From: SIG636 sp045604285
Lineage (GTDB): Bacteria > Bacillota > Clostridia > Oscillospirales > CAG-382
NCBI GenBank assembly: GCA_045604285.1
Contig: JAZUNS010000006.1
Location: 1-7,464 of the forward strand
Length of the DNA stretch: 7,464 bases
Direction: 5' to 3'
A program made the position numbers and the translations under genes. The notes under the pieces are model-generated. The model had not been told where the DNA came from. It did not search any database and saw only the letters and a program-made list of their open reading frames with translations. This document shows positions 1 to 6,693 of this stretch, one piece after another. Position 1 is the first letter of the stretch, and each line of letters starts with the position of its first letter.

Positions 1-419
1 GGCTCCCAGGTTTCTGCCCTAAAGGACTTAAAAAAGCCTTCCGTTGCTGCATTTTGCATACCGCCTGACGCAAACACGGTGAAATACTTGGTTACCCAGC
101 CGCCTATAATACAGTAATAAGGCAGTATAAGCACGGGAACCACCGACGCCAAAACGCCTATAAACTTACTCTTTTTGTTCAAGGAGGAAAAGGCGCCTAT
201 AGCGCTTTGACCGGTTTTTCTGCCTATGGCTATTTCGGCACACATAAGTGCGTAGCCAAAGGTTACGGCAAGAATTATATATACCAGCAAAAATATACCG
301 CCGCCGTACTGAGCTGCCAAATACGGAAAACGCCAGATATTGCCAAGCCCGACGGCAGAGCCCGCCGCCGCCAAAACAAAACCTATTTTGCCGGTAAAGC
401 TGCTTCTTTTATTATCCAT
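1..419 (-). CDS. Sodium-dependent NSS/SNF-family transporter, N-terminal part (gene runs off the window)
   Basis: This is an integral-membrane Na+-coupled symporter of the LeuT-fold neurotransmitter:sodium symporter family. Such bacterial proteins usually import amino acids or related amines. 139 codons are visible, against more than 430 for a full protein, and the 3' part lies beyond position 1. The ATG at 419-417 follows GGAG (431-428) at 8 bases and begins MDNKRSSFTGKIGF. Residues 20-34 read GSAVGLGNIWRFPYL, the TM1 hallmark of the family. From memory of LeuT the numbering coincides, so Gly20, Ala22, Val23 and Asn27 match Na+ ligands and Arg30 matches the extracellular gate. TM2 includes GYALMCAEIAIGRKTG (residues 55-70). 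TM3 is around residues 85-105 and includes PYYCIIGGW. It has its own promoter and is probably not part of the upstream operon. The substrate cannot be told, because the TM6 and TM8 residues that help set it are outside the window. Family assignment is secure. Confidence 0.93.
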   Translation of the reverse strand, partial: MDNKRSSFTGKIGFVLAAAGSAVGLGNIWRFPYLAAQYGGGIFLLVYIILAVTFGYALMCAEIAIGRKTGQSAIGAFSSLNKKSKFIGVLASVVPVLILPYYCIIGGWVTKYFTVFASGGMQNAATEGFFKSFRAETWE

Positions 420-442
420 AAAATACACTCCGAACCTGTTTT

Positions 443-457
443 TTGGCAACAAGCCAA
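443..457 (-). repeat. Inverted repeat at the transporter transcription start (possible operator or leader hairpin)
   Basis: TTGGC, five bases (TTGTT on the minus strand), then GCCAA form a perfect 5-bp dyad starting five bases downstream of the -10 box. On the minus strand it is followed by an A-run rather than a T-run, so it is not an intrinsic terminator. Its position over the predicted +1 would suit a repressor site or a 5'-end stabilising hairpin. A 5-bp arm is short enough to arise by chance, so function is only inferred. Confidence 0.35.
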
Positions 458-462
458 CGATG

Positions 463-491
463 ATTATAGCACGGCTTTGCTTTTCCGTCAA
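463..491 (-). promoter_or_regulatory. Sigma-A-type promoter of the NSS transporter gene
   Basis: The minus strand carries TTGACG at 491-486 and a perfect TATAAT at 468-463, separated by exactly 17 bases. That is five of six and six of six matches to the vegetative consensus. The predicted transcription start is near 456, giving a leader of about 37 bases before the ATG at 419. It lies in a true intergenic gap and points at the only gene start nearby. It is one of the two best promoter matches I found in the window. Confidence 0.85.
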
Positions 492-499
492 GCGGTTAT

Positions 500-534
500 T
501 AAAAACAAGGGCAACACAAAAAGCACCGATTACC
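500..534 (-). terminator. Weak candidate terminator after the vanZ-like gene
   Basis: Just past the vanZ-like stop (539-537), GGTAAT at 534-529 can pair with GTTGCC at 515-510. This gives six pairs including two G-U wobbles and a 13-base loop, followed by CTTGTTTTTAA on the minus strand. The location and U-rich tail suit an intrinsic terminator. The stem is weak and the loop long, so termination may be partial or the match may be fortuitous. No better hairpin is visible in the gap 420-536. Confidence 0.28.
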
Positions 535-536
535 TA

Positions 537-989
537 TTATGGTTTTCGATGCTTTTTTCTTACGAAATATATCAGTACCACCGCTGCGGCAACGCCGATA
601 CAGTCGATAAGCACGTCCTTTACCGAAGCCCCCCTGTGGGAGAAGATCTGAAGAGTTTCGTCAGTGGCGGCGCAAACGGCAGCAACACCTGCCGACACGG
701 CAACTATCTCCTTTCGCCCCGCAAACAGCAGGTATAACAAAAGATACAAAAGGATGCAAAGCACAAAAAATTCAAAAACGTGGGCGCTTTTACGCACCAC
801 TATTTCCGCAATGCTTTCTATATCCCCCGAAAAGCCCAAAGAGCTGAGCAGCCGTCTTAAAAAGCTTTCTGCCCCCTCGCTTTGTTGGGCGGATACGCTG
901 CGGCTTTTTAATGAATTGGAAAAGATAAACCACAGCCATCCCAGGGTTGCACAAAGGGTGGCGATAATTTTAAGTTTTTTGTATCTCAT
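537..989 (-). CDS. VanZ-like family membrane protein
   Basis: A 150-residue protein with about four predicted membrane segments, near residues 5-23, 69-89, 94-110 and 126-143, and a basic C-terminal tail (VRKKHRKP). VanZ-like hallmarks are visible. FIFSNS closes the first helix (residues 21-26). RKSAHVFEFFVL (66-77) matches the family's R-K-x-x-H-x-x-E-Y/F pattern. TDETLQIFSHRGASVKDVLIDCIG (109-132) is the characteristic DE-x-x-Q-x-F...R...DVxxD-x-x-G block. The name comes from VanZ of Tn1546, linked to low-level teicoplanin resistance, but most chromosomal homologues have no known function and resistance should not be assumed. Its ATG overlaps the recN stop as ATGA (989-986) and no good Shine-Dalgarno sequence precedes it, so translation probably depends on recN reinitiation. 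It occupies the place where sporulating relatives often carry spoIVB. Confidence 0.85.
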   Translation of the reverse strand: MRYKKLKIIATLCATLGWLWFIFSNSLKSRSVSAQQSEGAESFLRRLLSSLGFSGDIESIAEIVVRKSAHVFEFFVLCILLYLLLYLLFAGRKEIVAVSAGVAAVCAATDETLQIFSHRGASVKDVLIDCIGVAAAVVLIYFVRKKHRKP

Positions 990-2659
990 AGCTTTTCTGC
1001 CTGGGTAAGAAGCTCTGCCGCCGCTTCTCTTGCGGCGACGCCCACGTTTATACCGCCGATTATGCGTGCTATTTCTTCTATGCGCCCTTCTTTATCCAGC
1101 GCTTTTACGTAGCTTAGAGTTCTGCCCTCGTTGCTTTGCTTACGCACAAGCAGGTGGGTATTTGCCAAGGCGGCTATCTGGGCGGAATGGGTAACGCAAA
1201 AGACCTGTATGCCGCGGTTGGTAAGCCCCTTTAGCGCCACGCCCGTTTTTTGGGCGGTTTTGCCGGAGATGCCCGTATCTATCTCGTCAAACACCATGGT
1301 GCCCATGGGTGTTGCATCTGCCGTTACCGTCTTAAACGCCAGCATTATGCGGGAAAGCTCACCGCCGGAGGCGATCTTTGACAAAGGCTTGGGTGCCTCG
1401 CCCGCATTGGCGGAAATAAGCAGCTCTACCTCGTCACAGCCATCGGGTGACGGTGCCTTAGGCACTATATCCACCTTAAGGGTTACCGAGGGCATATCCA
1501 GCTCTTCAAGGCAGGCGGCTATCTCGGTCTCCATCCGTTGGGCGGCAGCTTTTCTGCCTGCGCTTAGATGGGCGGCGGCGTTGGTAAGCGCATCGTAGGC
1601 GATGTGCTTCTCTTCCTCTAAATCCTCTATAAGATTATCGCTGTTTTCTATGGTTTCAAGCTCCTTTAAAAGCCCGTCACGAGCGGTAAGAAGCCCATCG
1701 AAATCCGTGCCGAACCTGCGCTTAAGCACAGAGATGACCTCCAAGCGGTTTTCCACTCTATCCAGCAGTTCTGCGGCGCTGTCGGCGTCGGTCTCGGCGG
1801 CGGAGCGGAGGGTGTCGGCAATATCGTCTATCTCACATTTTACGCTTTCAAGTCTTTCAAGCAGCTCTGCGCCCTCGGGCAGGGCGTCCTTAATGCGCTG
1901 CAGAGCGTTTATTGCCGAATAAAGGCGCTCGTCGGCGGAACGGTTGTCGCCGTAAAGCTCGCCGTAAGCCTCCTCGGCTGCGGCAGAAATCTTCTCTGCA
2001 CTTCTAAGGCGAAGCCTTTCTGCCAGCAACGTCTCCTCCTCACCGGGGCGAAGCTGTGCCTTTTTAAGCCCTTGAAGCTTATACTCTATCATTTCTTTTT
2101 TCATAGAGGCGTCCTTTGCGCTCTCACGCAGGGCATCCAGCCGCTTGCAAAGCTCGGCATAGCGCCGGTAACGCTGGGTGTACAAGGCAAGCACGTCCCT
2201 ATTGCCGGAATAGCTGTCCAACAGCGGCAAATGGCGGTTGCGGTCTGCCAACAGCAGGGTATCCTGCTGACCGTGGATGTTTATAAGCAGCTCTGCCACA
2301 GACCTAAGCCTTGAGGAAGGTACCTGCCTATCCCCTATTTTTGCACTGCTTCTGCCGTCGGCAGAAACTCTGCGGCTTAGATACAGGGCGCCGTCCTCAT
2401 CGGGATGCACCCCAAGCTCTTCCAGCTTTATAAGGGTTTCCTCGTCAAAATCCTCAAAGCACCCCTCCACAAAGGCATAGCTTTCCCCGCTGCGTATCAG
2501 CTCACGGTCGCTTCTGCCACCGCAAAGAAGAGAGATTGCATCTATAACGATGCTTTTACCTGCGCCGGTCTCGCCGGTAAGCACGGTAAAGCCCTCGCCG
2601 AATATCAGCGTTGTTTCTTTTATTAATGCTACGTTTTCAATGTGGAGAGAGGAAAGCAT
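986..2659 (-). CDS. recN: DNA repair protein RecN
   Basis: A 557-residue cytoplasmic SMC-like ATPase that acts early in double-strand-break repair by holding or organising DNA ends before RecA-dependent recombination. The N-terminal ATPase half begins MLSSLHIENVALIKE and carries Walker A GETGAGKS at residues 29-36. The centre, about 150-370, is charged and heptad-rich, as expected for the coiled-coil arms. The C-terminal half holds the ABC signature SGGELSRI (431-438), Walker B with FDEIDTG (457-463) and the switch histidine in VTHSAQIA (His491). Length is normal for the family. The start is supported by AGAGG at 2670-2666, six bases upstream of the ATG. It begins 27 bases after argR and overlaps the next gene by four bases. 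RecN is SOS-induced in many bacteria, but I see no obvious LexA-like dyad in the argR-recN gap, so expression probably comes from the operon promoter. Confidence 0.97.
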   Translation of the reverse strand: MLSSLHIENVALIKETTLIFGEGFTVLTGETGAGKSIVIDAISLLCGGRSDRELIRSGESYAFVEGCFEDFDEETLIKLEELGVHPDEDGALYLSRRVSADGRSSAKIGDRQVPSSRLRSVAELLINIHGQQDTLLLADRNRHLPLLDSYSGNRDVLALYTQRYRRYAELCKRLDALRESAKDASMKKEMIEYKLQGLKKAQLRPGEEETLLAERLRLRSAEKISAAAEEAYGELYGDNRSADERLYSAINALQRIKDALPEGAELLERLESVKCEIDDIADTLRSAAETDADSAAELLDRVENRLEVISVLKRRFGTDFDGLLTARDGLLKELETIENSDNLIEDLEEEKHIAYDALTNAAAHLSAGRKAAAQRMETEIAACLEELDMPSVTLKVDIVPKAPSPDGCDEVELLISANAGEAPKPLSKIASGGELSRIMLAFKTVTADATPMGTMVFDEIDTGISGKTAQKTGVALKGLTNRGIQVFCVTHSAQIAALANTHLLVRKQSNEGRTLSYVKALDKEGRIEEIARIIGGINVGVAAREAAAELLTQAEKL

Positions 2660-2686
2660 AATAAACCTCTTTTTTAACGGAATAAT

Positions 2687-3142
2687 TTATTTTAAAAGTC
2701 CGGAAAGAACAGAGCTTATTGCCGTTGCGTCCTCGTAAGTGCGTGCAACGATAAGCATGGTATCGTCACCGGAAAGGGTGCCTACCACACCTTCAAGATG
2801 CATACTGTCCACGGCAACGCCTGCGGCACTGCCCATGCCCGCATAGGTTTTAAGCACTACTATATTACAGGCGCAATCCACCTTATAGACTGCCTCGGTA
2901 AAAATAGTTTTAAGCTTTGCAGCCAAATCGCCGTCGTTTGCGGGTACGGTGGGGGCGTATTGATAGCCGCCGCCTTTGTCGGAGGTTTTTACAATTTTTA
3001 AATCTCTGATATCTCTTGATACGGTGGCTTGGGTAGTGTCAAAGCCCATGGCTTTAAGCTCGTCCAACAGCTCCTCCTGAGTGCGAACGGTCTTTCTTTG
3101 GATAAGATCCAAAATGGCTGCGTGTCTTTGAGATTTTTTCAT
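2687..3142 (-). CDS. argR: Arginine repressor ArgR/AhrC
   Basis: A 151-residue transcription factor of the usual family length. In this family the hexamer binds L-arginine and then ARG boxes, repressing arginine synthesis and often activating catabolism. The N-terminal winged helix-turn-helix runs from about residue 1 to 65, with recognition-helix sequence QATVSRDIRDLKIVK (38-52), typical of ArgR/AhrC. The C-terminal oligomerisation and arginine-binding domain runs from about 72 to 151. It contains GMGSAAGVAVD (102-112) and EGVVGTLSGDDTMLIV (117-132), including the Asp126-Asp127 pair of the GDD arginine-binding motif. AAGGAG at 3157-3152 lies nine bases before the ATG. The gene sits between nadK (21-base gap) and recN (27-base gap), as in Clostridia; Bacillus has the same argR(ahrC)-recN adjacency. 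A candidate operator at the operon promoter (6677-6694) suggests autoregulation. Confidence 0.96.
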   Translation of the reverse strand: MKKSQRHAAILDLIQRKTVRTQEELLDELKAMGFDTTQATVSRDIRDLKIVKTSDKGGGYQYAPTVPANDGDLAAKLKTIFTEAVYKVDCACNIVVLKTYAGMGSAAGVAVDSMHLEGVVGTLSGDDTMLIVARTYEDATAISSVLSGLLK

Positions 3143-3163
3143 ACAGTAAAGCTCCTTGATTTT

Positions 3164-4042
3164 TTAACCTTGATCCCCAACGCCGAATTTTTTAAACAGC
3201 GTGGTTGCAAACGGAGTATTTTTTAGCCTTATAAGGCTTACGTATTTTTGAGATTTGCTCACGGTAACGGAAAGCTCGTTATCGTTTATTCTGAAATATG
3301 ACCTGCCGTCAACGGTTACGACAGCCTCTGCCCTGCGTGCCGACGGAATGCTGACCTTTATTACCGAGTTGGGGCCAAACACAAGACTGCGTGCAAGCTC
3401 TAAGGAATGAGAGCAGATAGGCGTTGCGGCGATAACCTCTACCGACGGGTCTATAACGGGACCGCCCGCCGCCATTGAATAAGCGGTAGAACCTGTGGGA
3501 GTAGATATTATAAGTCCGTCTGCCCTGTAATGGCTTACAAGGTCGCCATCACAGCTCACGGAAAAGTCTGCCAGGCGGGACACTATACCTCTGGTTATTG
3601 CCGCCTCGTTAAACGCACGGGAGAAGAAAAGCTGTTTGCCGCTTTTGCTGATGCTTACGTCAAGCATCATGCGCTTTTCCATGCGATAGTCACCGGTGGC
3701 AAGGCGCCCAAGCATATCTATTTCGCTTTCTTCAAGCTCGGTAATATATCCAACGTGGCCGAAATTTACGCCTATTATGGGCACGTTGGCTTCAGCAGCC
3801 CGCTTTGCCGCAGAAAGCACCGTACCGTCACCGCCGAAAACTATTGCCGCATCACAGCCCGCAAAAAGTGCGTCTGCCTCTACGGCGGCAACGTTACCGC
3901 CCAGGGCGGCAAACATCTCGGCACGGCTGGTTTCCGCCACGGAGGAGATTCCCTTCCCCTCCAATATCTGCGAAACCCTAAGCGCACAACGCAAAGCGCC
4001 GCTTTTACTTGTATTGGGTATTAACGCAACCTTGCGTATCAT
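3164..4042 (-). CDS. nadK: NAD kinase (ATP-dependent NAD phosphorylation)
   Basis: A 292-residue cytoplasmic enzyme that phosphorylates NAD+ to NADP+, the sole de novo source of NADP in most bacteria. The diagnostic GGDGT is at residues 70-74, with Asp72 as the conserved catalytic/NAD-contacting aspartate. NFGHVGYI at 93-100 is a variant of the usual N-x-G-x-L-G-F-L. FNEAAITRG at 144-152 holds the conserved Asn-Glu pair. YRADGLIISTPTGSTAYS at 172-189 is the second family signature. The C-terminal beta domain includes VTVDGRSYF. Length is normal. The ATG at 4042 is preceded at three bases by AGGGGTGAT, a near-perfect Shine-Dalgarno sequence, which fixes the start. It begins 14 bases after tlyA and ends 21 bases before argR. 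Its NADPH product is needed by the MEP pathway opened by dxs in the same operon, a plausible but unproven functional link. Confidence 0.96.
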   Translation of the reverse strand: MIRKVALIPNTSKSGALRCALRVSQILEGKGISSVAETSRAEMFAALGGNVAAVEADALFAGCDAAIVFGGDGTVLSAAKRAAEANVPIIGVNFGHVGYITELEESEIDMLGRLATGDYRMEKRMMLDVSISKSGKQLFFSRAFNEAAITRGIVSRLADFSVSCDGDLVSHYRADGLIISTPTGSTAYSMAAGGPVIDPSVEVIAATPICSHSLELARSLVFGPNSVIKVSIPSARRAEAVVTVDGRSYFRINDNELSVTVSKSQKYVSLIRLKNTPFATTLFKKFGVGDQG

Positions 4043-4045
4043 CGT

Positions 4046-4054
4046 ATCACCCCT
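4046..4054 (-). promoter_or_regulatory. Strong ribosome binding site of nadK
   Basis: The minus strand reads AGGGGTGAT, one mismatch from the 16S-complementary AGGaGGTGAT core, ending three bases before the nadK ATG. It lies entirely in the 14-base tlyA-nadK gap. It is clearly the strongest ribosome site in the operon, so nadK can be translated independently of tlyA. Confidence 0.8.
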
Positions 4055-4056
4055 GA

Positions 4057-4797
4057 TTATTTCTTGTAAAACAGCGCTAAATGCTCTGTATTGCCCTTGC
4101 TGCCCTTTATTGGGGACTGAATAACCTTAACAAGGGTAAAGCCGTTATCCTCGGCGGCAAGCCGTATTTTAAGAAGCACCGCCTCTAAAAGGCTGCCGTT
4201 TTTGTCCTTTACTATGCCGTTTTTGCCCACGTTTTCCCTGCCCACCTCAAACTGAGGCTTTACAAGGGTTATAAGGGGCGCACCCGTTGGCAGTATCCGT
4301 GCCAAGGCGGGATATATAAGGGTTTGGGATATAAAGGAAACGTCCATTACCGCACCTTGAAGCTTTGCGTCAAAATCCTCCGCCGTAAGCTCTCTGGCGT
4401 TGATGCCCTCCATATTTACCACCCTGCGGTCCTCCCTGAGGCTTTTGTGCAGCTGGTCACGGCCCACGTCCACGGCAAAGACCTTTACTGCGCCCTGCTC
4501 CAGCAGACATTGGGTAAAACCGCCCGTAGAGGCGCCTATATCCGCAAAGGTCATGCCCCTTGGGTCTACGCCGAAGGCACCCAGTGCGGCACGCAGCTTT
4601 TGCCCCGCCCTTGATACGTCCATGGAGGCATCGGCACTAAGGGTAAGAACACAGTCTGCAGGTAACAGCTCCGACGGTTTTTCCACCGGTGTGCCGTTGC
4701 ACAGCACCGTACCCTCTTTTATAAGCGATTTTGCCTTACTGCGGCTGTCGCAAAGCCCCGCAAGACAAAGTGCCACATCTGCCCTTTGTTTTTCCAT
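4057..4797 (-). CDS. tlyA: TlyA-family rRNA (cytidine-2'-O)-methyltransferase
   Basis: A 246-residue protein with an N-terminal S4 RNA-binding domain (about 1-60, RADVALCLAGLCDSRSKAKSLI then VLCNGTPVEKPSELL) and a C-terminal FtsJ/RrmJ-type SAM methyltransferase domain. Visible motifs are SRAGQKL (62-68, Lys67), the SAM-binding loop DIGASTGGFTQCLL (86-99), acidic DVG (110-112), MDVSFIS (151-157, Asp152), LVKPQFE (178-184, Lys180) and the C-terminal SPIKGSKGNTEHL with its Glu. Together these give the K-D-K-E set of ribose 2'-O-methylases. Mycobacterial TlyA methylates 16S and 23S rRNA and affects capreomycin sensitivity. Firmicutes homologues (YqxC) are less studied, and the old name 'hemolysin' is misleading. 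The ATG follows the dxs stop directly (TAA at 4800-4798, ATG at 4797-4795), with AAGGGA at 4813-4808 inside dxs, so translational coupling is likely. Exact RNA target is not determinable here. Confidence 0.92.
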   Translation of the reverse strand: MEKQRADVALCLAGLCDSRSKAKSLIKEGTVLCNGTPVEKPSELLPADCVLTLSADASMDVSRAGQKLRAALGAFGVDPRGMTFADIGASTGGFTQCLLEQGAVKVFAVDVGRDQLHKSLREDRRVVNMEGINARELTAEDFDAKLQGAVMDVSFISQTLIYPALARILPTGAPLITLVKPQFEVGRENVGKNGIVKDKNGSLLEAVLLKIRLAAEDNGFTLVKVIQSPIKGSKGNTEHLALFYKK

Positions 4798-6651
4798 TTA
4801 TTTTAGTTCCCTTACTATTTCTTCAGCCATTTGCTCCGGCAGAAAGCCGCAATCCTCAAACAGCCTGTTCATAGAGCCGTGGGGTACAAATCTATCCTCT
4901 ACAGCTCTGATAATAAGCCTTTTATCCTTAAGCTCTTCTTTTTCCGTAAGAGTTGCCGCAGCACGCTCGGCAAAGCCGCCGCTGCGCATACCCTCCTCGG
5001 CAAAATACAGAAGAGAGCAAGGCTTTAGAATATCAAAAAGCACGTTACAGCTAAGGGGCTTAAGCCTTAAAACCTTGATTACACGGACGCCTATGCCCTG
5101 CTGTGCCAACAGCCTTGCGCTGCGGATACAGTTACCGCAAAGCCTGCCGTAGCTTATAATTGCTACTTGGGGATTATTGCCGAAATCGGCGTAAAACATA
5201 TTGCCGCCGTCGGCAGGAGTATATATGCTGCGGTCGTAGTCTTCCTCACCGCCGCGGGGATATCTTACGGCGGTAATCGCACCGAACTCAAAGCCCTTTG
5301 CCATGGCAAAGCGCATATCCCCATAGCACTCGGGAGAATAAAGCTCTACCCCCGGGGTCTGCAGCAAAAAGCCCACGTCAAAAAGCCCGTGATGGGTGGG
5401 GCCGTCCTCACCCACTATGCCCGCCCTATCCAAGGCAAGTATCATAGGCAGGCCCTGCAACGCCGCATCGTGTATAAGCTGGTCGTAGGCACGCTGGGCA
5501 AAGGTGGAATATACCGCAAAAACGGGGTGCATTTCCCCTGCGGAAAGCCCCGCACAATAGGTAAGGGCGTGCTCCTCCGCAATGCCTACGTCGGTAAATC
5601 TGTCGGGATACTTTTGTGAAAACTCCCTAAGCCCGGTGGCATCGCCCATTGCGGCGGTAACCGCAAACAGCTTTTTATCCTCGCCGCCACGGTGCGCCAT
5701 TATCTCGCCGAATACCGAGGAAAAGCTTTTTCCGTCCTTAAACACGCCGCCCTTGGGTACGCCGTGGTATTTATCCGGCTGTGCCTCGGCAAGGTCATAG
5801 CCCTTGCCCTTCTTGGTACGCACGTGTACTATGCTTACAGACCTATCCTCCATGGCGTCCCTTAAAACGCCCTGCAGTCTTTTTATGTCGTAGCCGTCAA
5901 CGGGGCCGTAATAGTGAAGCCCCAGGTTTTCAAACAAATTATCACGCCACACAAGACGTTTTACAAAATTCTTAACGCCACGGCTGAACCTGGTAAGCGG
6001 CTTGCCCACCAAGGGGATGGCGGCAAAAAACTTTTTAAGCCTGTACTTAAAGCCCAAATAGCGGGGGCTGCTTCTCAGCCTGCCCAAATAAGTGTTAACG
6101 CTGCCCACGTTGGGTGATATGGACATTTCGTTATCGTTAAGCACTACTATAAGCCTAAGTCCCTTTTGGTCTATGTTGTTAAGCGCCTCGTATATCATGC
6201 CGCCGGTAAAGGCACCGTCGCCTGCAACGGCAACGGTATAGTTGCGCTTGCCCGCCTGCTTATCGGCGGTGGCAAGCCCCAACGCCGCAGAAATAGAGGT
6301 GCTGGCGTGACCCGCACCGAAGCTGTCGTGCGCACTCTCTCGCCGACGGGGAAAGCCTGAGATGCCGCCGTACTCCCTTAAGGTATCAAAATCCTTATAC
6401 CTGCCCGTAAGCAGCTTATGGGCGTACGCCTGGTGTCCCACGTCCCAAATGATTCTGTCCTCAGGAGAAGAAAAGACGGAATGAAGTGCCACGGTCAGCT
6501 CCACCGTCCCCAAATTAGAGGACAAATGGCCACCGTTTTTAATGGCAACCTCAAGCAGCTTTTGCCTTAGCTCCTCGGCAAGGTTATTTAATTCATCAAT
6601 GCTCATGCGCTTTAAGGGCGCAGGAGAACTCAATTTTTCAAGAATGCTCAT
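4798..6651 (-). CDS. dxs: 1-deoxy-D-xylulose-5-phosphate synthase (DXP synthase)
   Basis: A 617-residue thiamine-diphosphate enzyme, normal family length. It condenses pyruvate and glyceraldehyde 3-phosphate to DXP, feeding the MEP isoprenoid pathway and, in many bacteria, thiamine and pyridoxal synthesis. The N-terminus MSILEKLSSPAPLKRMSIDE matches the standard Dxs start, so the ATG at 6651 is right. His42 lies in GGHLSSNLG and DVGHQAYAHKLLTGR is at 70-84. The ThDP/Mg2+ motif is GDGAFTGG (144-151) through NN (158-159) to Asn172. With a constant offset of 11 from E. coli numbering (recalled), Glu359, Tyr381, Arg387, Arg409, Asp416 and His420 correspond to Glu370, Tyr392, Arg398, Arg420, Asp427 and His431. 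RYPRG is at 463-467, and the transketolase C-terminal domain follows. One oddity is GPVDGYD (249-255), where most family members have GPVDGHD. It is the first gene after the promoter at 6666-6693 and abuts tlyA with no gap. Confidence 0.97.
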   Translation of the reverse strand: MSILEKLSSPAPLKRMSIDELNNLAEELRQKLLEVAIKNGGHLSSNLGTVELTVALHSVFSSPEDRIIWDVGHQAYAHKLLTGRYKDFDTLREYGGISGFPRRRESAHDSFGAGHASTSISAALGLATADKQAGKRNYTVAVAGDGAFTGGMIYEALNNIDQKGLRLIVVLNDNEMSISPNVGSVNTYLGRLRSSPRYLGFKYRLKKFFAAIPLVGKPLTRFSRGVKNFVKRLVWRDNLFENLGLHYYGPVDGYDIKRLQGVLRDAMEDRSVSIVHVRTKKGKGYDLAEAQPDKYHGVPKGGVFKDGKSFSSVFGEIMAHRGGEDKKLFAVTAAMGDATGLREFSQKYPDRFTDVGIAEEHALTYCAGLSAGEMHPVFAVYSTFAQRAYDQLIHDAALQGLPMILALDRAGIVGEDGPTHHGLFDVGFLLQTPGVELYSPECYGDMRFAMAKGFEFGAITAVRYPRGGEEDYDRSIYTPADGGNMFYADFGNNPQVAIISYGRLCGNCIRSARLLAQQGIGVRVIKVLRLKPLSCNVLFDILKPCSLLYFAEEGMRSGGFAERAAATLTEKEELKDKRLIIRAVEDRFVPHGSMNRLFEDCGFLPEQMAEEIVRELK

Positions 6652-6665
6652 AAGTCACCAAAACT

Positions 6666-6693
6666 ATTATACACTAAATGCATAAAAATGCAA
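6666..6693 (-). promoter_or_regulatory. Sigma-A-type promoter of the dxs-tlyA-nadK-argR-recN-vanZ operon
   Basis: On the minus strand TTGCAT (6693-6688) is followed after 16 bases by a perfect TATAAT (6671-6666). The -35 is four of six to consensus. The predicted start is near 6659, only about eight bases before the dxs ATG, so the leader would be very short. The only ribosome-binding element is GGTGA at 6659-6655, three bases before the ATG. A longer-leader alternative around TAATAT (about 6720-6715) lacks a recognisable -35. ispA may also read through from upstream, since no convincing terminator lies between the genes. Confidence 0.72.

Noticed and set aside
537..989. Calling the vanZ-like gene a teicoplanin-resistance determinant
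   Set aside because: No vanHAX or other resistance gene and no mobile element are present. Family membership alone does not show resistance.
2350..2366. Perfect 7-bp inverted repeat TTCTGCC-GTC-GGCAGAA
   Set aside because: It lies inside the recN coding region, over conserved DGRS codons, with no T-run or promoter nearby. It is probably a chance result of codon use.
12..2517. The heptamer TTCTGCC (GGCAGAA on the coding strand) occurs about nine times in the first 2.5 kb and not in the rest in that orientation
   Set aside because: The copies fall in two reading frames but almost all encode Gly-Arg (GGC AGA) or Ala-Glu (GCA GAA), pairs common in these proteins. Codon choice is enough to explain it. 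A genome-wide count with strand skew would be needed to argue for a Chi-like or other motif.
2660..2686. Possible LexA/SOS box or separate promoter before recN
   Set aside because: The 27-base gap is AT-rich and contains a Shine-Dalgarno sequence, but no GAAC-type dyad and no -35/-10 pair could be made out.
4400..5152. Long plus-strand open frame (250 codons) across tlyA and dxs, and similar plus-strand frames at 207-737, 1131-1598 and 3530-4024
   Set aside because: They lie antisense to well-supported genes, cross gene boundaries, have no convincing ribosome sites and give low-complexity or family-free proteins. They are shadow frames of codon-biased minus-strand genes.
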